Assembly: GCA_022824685.1 (NCBI GenBank)
Contig: JAJDZJ010000136.1
Coordinates: 1 to 64,000, forward strand
Reading direction: 5' to 3'
DNA length: 64,000 nucleotides
Source of the DNA: Caldilineaceae bacterium
GTDB taxonomy: Bacteria > Chloroflexota > Anaerolineae > Caldilineales > Caldilineaceae
Part shown: positions 58,433 through 64,000 of the stretch, piece after piece
Numbering within the stretch: the first letter of the stretch is position 1
How the letters are laid out: each line of letters starts with the position of its first letter
The notes under the pieces: generated by a model
What the model was told of the DNA's origin: nothing
Seen by the model: only the letters and a program-made list of their open reading frames with translations
Databases searched by the model: none
Position numbers and translations under genes: made by a program

Positions 58433-59533
58433 CTACCCACTCTCATAAAGCGTACGAACCGCTGTCCGCAACTCCGCCGCCTCCAGCAGATCCGTGCTGT
58501 CGCTGAACTGATCGATGCTCCCGATCGGCCGCCGTGTCGCGAGTTTCGCCACTTCCACGTCGCCAATCGTATCCAGCAGCGCGTCGGCAAAGCCATGCAA
58601 CGCAATTACCTGAAATGGCCGGCCAAAAAAGTTCGTCGCCTTTTCCGGCATCGGCTCCGTCAACCCCAGCCGGTTGTGCCGAGCGGCCACAGCGCCATAG
58701 GCTTCGCCCAGCCACCGGTCTCGTTCCTCCCACGTCTCCGCACGCTGCACAGCCGAAAATATCCCTGTCAAATCCTTCGCGCTGTCCAGCTGACCAAATG
58801 CCGTTCCGAACCACTTGGCATACGGCGCATACCGTCGTTCCATCAGAAAGCACAGCCGCATCAGGTCCCGCACCAAACGCGACGCGATCAGAGCCGAACC
58901 CAACTCGTCTCCTACCAGACCAGCCCGCCCCATCAGATGCTCCTCCTGGCCGACGCGGGCCCAGCCCGCAGCCAGCAGATAGCGCCATACATCCGGAGGG
59001 TACCAGTCGAACCGTGCCCGCGCGTCGCCCAGTCCGATTTCGTCGTGAAAGATCTCTCCCTCCGAAATCGTACGCAGCTTCTGCTGCGGAAATGTCAGCC
59101 AGTCGGCCGTCCTGATCGGTCTGCTGATGTCAAAGTCGAGGTAGCTCCGCCAAAATCCGCCAATCGTCAACGTTTCCACCCTGTGATTTACCGGCCCGCT
59201 TTCGGTCGCCTCCAGGAGTTGGACCCCATTGTCTTCCGGGTCCGGTTCACCGAAATTCGTCGGGTAGCCCAGGAAGCGGTGGGGAAGCCCGTGACGCAGC
59301 GCTTCGTCAATATCCTCGGCGTGAGCCTCCCAATCGTCCGGGCGCAGAAAAAGTTGCAGTCGCGGCCCCCAGCCATGATCCGTCGACATTTCATCGTCAA
59401 ACCCCAGCGTCTCCGAGCCGGAGCCGAGCATCGCCGCGCTGTGCGCCAGCCCGGCAAACGACCTGTCCAGCACCGGCCGCGCCGCCTCCCAATAGAAGCG
59501 CCTGCTCAACTCTATCCCAGGGATGAATGTCAT
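58433..59533 (-). CDS. DUF4037 nucleotidyltransferase-like protein
   Basis: A 366-residue protein. The nucleotidyltransferase-type signature is LGSGSETLGFDDEMSTDHGWG near 36-56, with acidic residues placed for metal binding; DUF4037 covers the middle. The substrate is unknown. The ATG lies three bases after the stop of the restriction enzyme gene with no ribosome site of its own, so it probably depends on translation of that gene. Base composition is closer to the host than to the two restriction-modification genes. Confidence 0.85.
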   Translation of the reverse strand: MTFIPGIELSRRFYWEAARPVLDRSFAGLAHSAAMLGSGSETLGFDDEMSTDHGWGPRLQLFLRPDDWEAHAEDIDEALRHGLPHRFLGYPTNFGEPDPEDNGVQLLEATESGPVNHRVETLTIGGFWRSYLDFDISRPIRTADWLTFPQQKLRTISEGEIFHDEIGLGDARARFDWYPPDVWRYLLAAGWARVGQEEHLMGRAGLVGDELGSALIASRLVRDLMRLCFLMERRYAPYAKWFGTAFGQLDSAKDLTGIFSAVQRAETWEERDRWLGEAYGAVAARHNRLGLTEPMPEKATNFFGRPFQVIALHGFADALLDTIGDVEVAKLATRRPIGSIDQFSDSTDLLEAAELRTAVRTLYESG

Positions 59534-59536
59534 CTT

Positions 59537-60406
59537 CTACGTCGCCAGATCGAAGGGAAGGTCGCTAATGTCGCGCAGCCGTTTACCCTCAAGCATGATC
59601 TTGAGCATATCCATCTGGTCTTCGTTATCAATCTCTTCGATTGCAGCGCGCAATTCATGCAGGGCGAAGTGGTAAACACAGTCCACGTCTCCGGTGCCGA
59701 GTGCGATAGCAGCCAGGCGCGTGGGGAGAGGTTCAGCAGTGACAACCGCGATGTGAGGGAGGCGTCCTTTACGGTTGCGGATCAGATTTAATGCCTCAGT
59801 GCGTGCATTCTGCACTCGATCGCTTCGAATAGTCCATTTGCACGAAATACTGGCGTGAAGAAGTGGACGGGAATCTTCGGCGTTTGCGGCTCGCAGAGAC
59901 GTCATATTTGCCGCCTCGTCATCACTTGATAGGATCGTCCCTAACAGGTTGAATTCTTCGTCTGAAATTAGCTGCCGGCCAATCACTATATCAGGTCTTA
60001 TGATGTAATCTTCACCTAAGGCGGAGGCCAACAGTGGGTCTGAAGTCGACTTTTTGAATTGGTCCAAGTACTCAAGATGCTCATATTGGTCAAATTGCGA
60101 TATAGCATAGCGGGTCGAATAAAACCAATTGCCTGGTCGGACGTGCCGCAATAGCTGAAATGTTTCATCTATAAAGGAAGCTGTAATGTTTTCAAACTTT
60201 GCGCCGACAGTTTGGCCGGACAGTGGCTGCGAGGTTTCGCCTGTTTTCAGGCGGTTAACGATTCCCCAAGCGATTTCGCAACTCGCTCGGCTCGTCCCGT
60301 CAGCAAAATTTGGAAATTGGGAATCATTCCTTTTGTTTCTGGAAAGTCGTATCACCTGCTCGTAAATCTGTTTATGATATTTGCGACGCAAATCTCTAAT
60401 TGACAC
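59537..60406 (-). CDS. NgoMIV-family type II restriction endonuclease
   Basis: A 289-residue enzyme. The pattern SCKWTIRSDRVQNARTEAL is diagnostic of the NgoMIV family, whose model enzyme cuts G^CCGGC as a tetramer. Expected metal-site residues are Glu72, Asp139, Ser188-x-Lys190 and Glu204, the family variant of PD-(D/E)XK. GTG at 60406 is the start: GGGGAG lies eight bases upstream and the size then matches NgoMIV (about 286). A longer frame to 60463 would overlap the methyltransferase. The gene is visibly AT-richer than its surroundings, as expected for transferred DNA. Confidence 0.9.
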   Translation of the reverse strand: MSIRDLRRKYHKQIYEQVIRLSRNKRNDSQFPNFADGTSRASCEIAWGIVNRLKTGETSQPLSGQTVGAKFENITASFIDETFQLLRHVRPGNWFYSTRYAISQFDQYEHLEYLDQFKKSTSDPLLASALGEDYIIRPDIVIGRQLISDEEFNLLGTILSSDDEAANMTSLRAANAEDSRPLLHASISCKWTIRSDRVQNARTEALNLIRNRKGRLPHIAVVTAEPLPTRLAAIALGTGDVDCVYHFALHELRAAIEEIDNEDQMDMLKIMLEGKRLRDISDLPFDLAT

Positions 60407-60422
60407 TATCAGTACTCCCCAA

Positions 60423-61853
60423 TCAGTTGTTTCCCTTAAGAAACCCGATAACAAACTCTTCATGCATGCGTTTCTGGATCTGGGATTCCGGATTCCGGTT
60501 CGTACTGGCAGGCATCATTCGTCGGTTCCGGTCCAATTGACGCACCCCTATTTTCGGTACTTCAAAGCCGATTGAGCGACCAATGTCGTCTAGACACTTT
60601 CCTGTCTGTGTGTCAGTGCCCCGCATCTCTGAACTTCCTACGACGACTATAGCTGCCTTGCCGGGTCGCAGAACGCGGAACATCTCTTGCAGTGAGTTGG
60701 TCATTTCAGAATAATAGCGATGCAAAACGCGGCCCTTACGCGCGTCTCGTTGTCCTATATCTCTTACAATCTGCGCTGAATATTCAGGCAGTTTGACAAA
60801 TTCCACGTCGGTAGTCGATTCGCCGCCAATATAGCGTTTTCGGGTCTCACCAAGTGTAGGAATCGAATGCCCGAGCCACACTAGAGAGAACTTATGTGCA
60901 CGCATATAATCGATCGCGTTGGATGCATAGGGAGGGGAGGTCACGATCAGATCTACTGAGGAGTCTTCAAGTTCCAAGCCACGAGCGTTGCCAAACTGAA
61001 GGCGCGGCCGAAACCGGGCATCCTGGAGGCAGGACAATCCGTCAATGTTCTGCAGGTAGCGTCGCCTAAAGTCTTCTATGGGAGAACGCAATTTCTTCTT
61101 GAGGAAGGCGGCCCGTTCGGATTCATTTTCGGAAGGTCGACCGCTTTGAGTCGAGGCCGAATTGAGAGCGTTAGCCCCTTCAAGGACTTGGCCATTTTCA
61201 TCTATGACAACCTTTGCTCTATGCGGGCGCGTGTGGGCCAGATCCAGCGCCAACGAAACACCGCCCGATTTTGTAATAATGATGGCGGAAAGAGCCAATT
61301 CAAAAAAGGAGCGTAATTTGAAGTCGGAAACTCGCCCAATTGCCTCGACAAGAGACAGAAGCTCGATCTGCGTAGCAGGCAAAAACCAGTAATCAACAAA
61401 GTCCTTTGTTTTTCTGTTCCATCGTTGTTCTAGGCGTTGTGTCAGCCCGATCCGATTTTGCGCCAGTTCAGTTTCAGCACATTCAATAATGCAGTGTCCA
61501 GTGCGTCGCACTTCAGGAATATCGAGAGGGCACACTTTTACCTGCGTTAGCAAGAGTGCTAGTGGATCGATATCGAAACCAATCGCCCTCCGATTGAGTA
61601 AGTAAGCCTCCAAAACCGTTGTGCCAGATCCCATCATTGGATCAAGCACAACATCTCCTTCTTTCGTCAACCCGCTGATGAATTTGCGCGGAAGCTGCGG
61701 AGGATACTTCGCTGGAAAAGCGTGAAAGCTGTGAGAAGCATAGCGGCTCTGTTCGCTATGAAAATCCAAATCCTCGCTGAGTAACGCTCTTAGGCGCCTA
61801 TGTGTTCCTGGCGGCAATTCAGATTCGTCGAATAAACTCTGTTGCAAATGCAT
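60423..61853 (-). CDS. DNA amino-methyltransferase with TSPPY motif
   Basis: A 476-residue DNA methyltransferase. Motif I-type DPMMGSGTT at 71-79 comes first, with a preceding PAKYPPQL stretch, and the catalytic TSPPY lies at 305-309, so the order is X-I then IV, separated by a large region that may hold target recognition. TSPPY points to N4-cytosine or N6-adenine methylation, not C5. It is followed after 16 bases by the NgoMIV-like gene and is its probable protective partner. AT-rich composition is shared with that gene. A -10-like TATACT lies at 61908-61913 upstream. Confidence 0.88.
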   Translation of the reverse strand: MHLQQSLFDESELPPGTHRRLRALLSEDLDFHSEQSRYASHSFHAFPAKYPPQLPRKFISGLTKEGDVVLDPMMGSGTTVLEAYLLNRRAIGFDIDPLALLLTQVKVCPLDIPEVRRTGHCIIECAETELAQNRIGLTQRLEQRWNRKTKDFVDYWFLPATQIELLSLVEAIGRVSDFKLRSFFELALSAIIITKSGGVSLALDLAHTRPHRAKVVIDENGQVLEGANALNSASTQSGRPSENESERAAFLKKKLRSPIEDFRRRYLQNIDGLSCLQDARFRPRLQFGNARGLELEDSSVDLIVTSPPYASNAIDYMRAHKFSLVWLGHSIPTLGETRKRYIGGESTTDVEFVKLPEYSAQIVRDIGQRDARKGRVLHRYYSEMTNSLQEMFRVLRPGKAAIVVVGSSEMRGTDTQTGKCLDDIGRSIGFEVPKIGVRQLDRNRRMMPASTNRNPESQIQKRMHEEFVIGFLKGNN

Positions 61854-61947
61854 GTGGGCGTCTCTTTTTTGTTAGTCCAAACGGGGGTGGCAAATCAGAA
61901 CAGAATCAGTATAGCAGTGTTTCCCCATCCGCGCTAGAACGAATTTT

Positions 61948-63552
61948 CTATTTCTTCATTTGAGACGCCCCCCACACAAACGCGCCACCAAATACCGTAG
62001 CCTCCACCTCCGTCTCCAGGATCGCCATCGGATGTACCGTGAAAATATCCTGCGACAACACCACCAGATCAGCGAACTTCCCCGGCGTGATGCTGCCCTG
62101 GCTGTCCTCCGTTCCGCCCGCGTACGCCGCGCCCACCGTATAGGCCCACACTGCCTCCTCTACCGTCAGGCGCTCCTCAGGATACCAGCCGTCTCCGCCC
62201 GGGCTGCCGTCCGCCCGCATGCGCGTAACCGCGGCATGGATCCCCTGAATCACGTCTGGCGTTTCCACCGGCGCATCCGAACCGAAGGCCAGCCTTGCGC
62301 CGCTATCCCACAAGCTCCGAAACGCGTAGGCGTAGCGGCTGCGCTCGCCCCAATACCTGTCCGCAAGGCGCATATCCTGCGTGGCGTGTATCGGCTGCAC
62401 CGACGCAATGACATTCAACTCCGCAAAGCGGGCGATGTCATCCGGATGCAGCACCTGCGCGTGCTCGATTCGGTGACGCAGATCCAGCCCCCGGCCGGCC
62501 CGCCGGCTTTCCTCCAACGCATCCAGCACCATGCGGTTGGCCCTGTCGCCGATCGCATGCGTCACCACCGCCAGCCCTGCATCCGTAGCGCGGGCGATGA
62601 TATCCGCCATCTCCTCCGCTCCCGTAACCGCGATGCCCAAATTGTCAGGTTCGCCTTCGTAGGGCACCAGCATCCACGCAGTTCGCGGCCCCAGCGCGCC
62701 GTCGCTGAAGACCTTTACGCCGCCAATACGCAGATATTCATCCCCAAGCCCTGTGCGCAGCCCAAGGCGAATGGCGCTATCCAGCTCGGCCACGGGGATC
62801 TGCGCCAAGGTGCGCAGCGTCAGTTCATCCTGCGCGCGCAGCTGTTGAAAGGCGCGCAAAGAGGCCGCTGCCTCCTTCGTATGTACACCCACGATCCCCA
62901 TGCGATTGGCGACCTTCTGCGCTTCGCGCACCGCTGACAGGGCCTCTTCCTCCGCCGGCTCAGCCACGCATGGGAAGGCCAGCTCCATCGCTCTTTCGAG
63001 CAGAATGCCGGTCGGCCTGCCCTCCCCATCTCGCACTATCTCGCCGCCGTCCGGATCCTCCGTCTGCGCTGTGATCCCCACCATCTCCAATGCCTGGCCG
63101 TTCACCCACGCCGCGTGGCCGCACTTGCGCGCCAGATAGACAGGATGCTCCGCCGCGACCGCATCCAGTTGCGAGGCCGATGGAAACGCGCCGCCCTCCC
63201 AGATCGACTGGTCCCAACCCCGGCCCATCAGCCACTGGCCGGCAGGCGTACCCGCTGCCCGCGCCTTCACCCGCTCCAACGCCGACGACAACGTCGGAGC
63301 GCCGCTCAGATCAATCTCTCGCAGACTCAACCCATAGGAAAGAAAGTGAATATGAGCGTCGATAAAGCCGGGCACCACCGTCGCGCCCCGCAAGTCTATT
63401 TCCCGTCCACCGGCGCCAAGCAGCGATCGTATCTCCGCATCGCTGCCCGTAGCCGCAAAACGGTCGCCCGCGATTGCCACCGCCGTAACCCGGGGCTGCC
63501 CCGCATCCATCGTGTGTATGTTGCCGTTGATAAGCGCTAAGTCAACTTGCAC
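61948..63552 (-). CDS. amidohydrolase family protein, YtcJ-like
   Basis: A 534-residue metal-dependent hydrolase. The metal motif HIHF is in VVPGFIDAHIHFLSYG, later ligands in VTHAIGDRA and RIEHAQVL, and Asp in LAFGSDAPVE. YtcJ-like enzymes hydrolyse amides or related bonds; the substrate is unknown. The start is GTG at 63552 with GGGGTGA just upstream. Confidence 0.92.
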   Translation of the reverse strand: MQVDLALINGNIHTMDAGQPRVTAVAIAGDRFAATGSDAEIRSLLGAGGREIDLRGATVVPGFIDAHIHFLSYGLSLREIDLSGAPTLSSALERVKARAAGTPAGQWLMGRGWDQSIWEGGAFPSASQLDAVAAEHPVYLARKCGHAAWVNGQALEMVGITAQTEDPDGGEIVRDGEGRPTGILLERAMELAFPCVAEPAEEEALSAVREAQKVANRMGIVGVHTKEAAASLRAFQQLRAQDELTLRTLAQIPVAELDSAIRLGLRTGLGDEYLRIGGVKVFSDGALGPRTAWMLVPYEGEPDNLGIAVTGAEEMADIIARATDAGLAVVTHAIGDRANRMVLDALEESRRAGRGLDLRHRIEHAQVLHPDDIARFAELNVIASVQPIHATQDMRLADRYWGERSRYAYAFRSLWDSGARLAFGSDAPVETPDVIQGIHAAVTRMRADGSPGGDGWYPEERLTVEEAVWAYTVGAAYAGGTEDSQGSITPGKFADLVVLSQDIFTVHPMAILETEVEATVFGGAFVWGASQMKK

Positions 63553-63789
63553 AAGTCACCCCAATATCTGAACAGATCCTGAAGACCGCTCTCCTTTTGC
63601 GTTCGAGCCATCAGTTCCTTTTATTCGCTCCTCTTCTGTTATACCATACAGCCGCCGGACGCCCACTGCAAAGAATCGCCGCCGTTTCCAATTCTGCTGA
63701 AACCAATTTGGCGCCGGGCGTTTAGCAGCATTTCGTAGCTATACTGCAACCTTCCGCAATCTCTAACCTGGAACCTCCCGAGTCGCCGC
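63553..63789. other. divergent intergenic region
   Basis: It separates the amidohydrolase from the last, plus-strand gene and should carry both promoters. No gene or strong hairpin is visible. Confidence 0.4.
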
Positions 63790-64000
63790 ATGAACACACC
63801 CACTGCGCTCCTCTCTGTGAGCGTGGGCCTTCTCATCCTTCTGCTATTGGCAGGCGCATTTACTTGGATGACATACAGGCGCAACGATCGGCGCTGGGAT
63901 CTTCTATGCGTGACTCTGCTGGCCGCAATGTTCGCGGCCTTTTCCTGGCGCACCATCATCGGCGCCGTCTACCAGCCGGCCGACGGCGGCGACCTGGTCA
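63790..64000 (+). CDS. start of a membrane protein, cut by the window edge
   Basis: An ATG at 63790 opens a frame of 70 codons that runs off the right end. It begins MNTPTALLSVSVGLLILLLL and shows two hydrophobic segments (about 7-27 and 39-55) separated by a basic Arg-rich loop. The product cannot be identified; a membrane-bound sensor kinase is one possibility. Confidence 0.6.
   Translation, partial: MNTPTALLSVSVGLLILLLLAGAFTWMTYRRNDRRWDLLCVTLLAAMFAAFSWRTIIGAVYQPADGGDLV

Noticed and set aside
58304-59791. 495-residue open frame on the plus strand
   Set aside because: It is antisense to the DUF4037 and restriction enzyme genes; rich in Arg/Pro/Gln with no recognisable domain.

Overview
The window is a GC-rich bacterial chromosome segment that most resembles a member of the Chloroflexota (Anaerolineae/Caldilineae type). 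Pointers are a complete F-type ATP synthase operon with the Chloroflexus-like c-subunit motif GPGVGIG, a membrane-anchored protein joining Thr/Pro linker, SH3b and a glycosidase barrel, an FHA plus winged-helix regulator beside a Ser/Thr kinase, and frequent TTG/GTG starts with clear GGAGG sites. The taxonomic call is inference from gene content. No rRNA, tRNA, CRISPR array or transposase was seen.

Layout. 1-1.75 kb: a DUF4268 protein gene framed by two 137-bp direct repeats. 1.78-7.5 kb (minus): HpcH/HpaI aldolase, cation-chloride-type transporter, YcaQ/AlkZ-like glycosylase, YgeY-like M20 hydrolase. 7.9-13.4 kb (plus): MoxR ATPase with a CoxE-like VWA protein, M14 carboxypeptidase, ilvE. 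13.5-19.9 kb (minus): solute-binding protein, clan-A glycosidase-like protein, coiled-coil protein, coaD, HAD phosphatase, hemW, FHA regulator. 20.2-28.5 kb (plus): Ser/Thr kinase, then atpBEFHAGDC ending in a strong terminator. 28.5-34 kb (minus): BNR sialidase-like protein, a nuclease-fold orphan, and a 1072-aa SH3/glycosidase protein. 34.7-37.2 kb: proB-proA. 37.2-45.9 kb: FGGY kinase, 2-oxoglutarate dioxygenase, aldehyde dehydrogenase, SAM methyltransferase, rimO, TlpA/CcmH pair, DtxR regulator. 46-57 kb: cyclase, PQQ sugar dehydrogenase, FAD oxidoreductase, DUF3782-like protein, radC, plsX, KDPG aldolase, nnr, sulfite-oxidase-like enzyme. 57.3-61.9 kb (minus): GNAT-VOC fusion, DUF4037 nucleotidyltransferase, then an AT-richer NgoMIV-like restriction enzyme with its methyltransferase. 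61.9-64 kb: amidohydrolase and the start of a membrane protein that leaves the window.

Most genes are housekeeping (energy, proline, CoA, heme, phospholipid, repair) with several sugar and sugar-acid enzymes (aldolases, FGGY kinase, PQQ dehydrogenase, glycosidases). The accessory parts are the DUF4268 cassette and the restriction-modification block with its tightly appended nucleotidyltransferase.

The main unexplained structure is a family of short intergenic arrays with a 7-base period. Units resemble CACTGAC and are commonly closed by CACTGCAGTTCAG. They recur between genes, always in the plus orientation here, and several run exactly into the stop codon of a minus-strand gene. A related array of five CCCTANN units sits at the edge of the 137-bp repeat.
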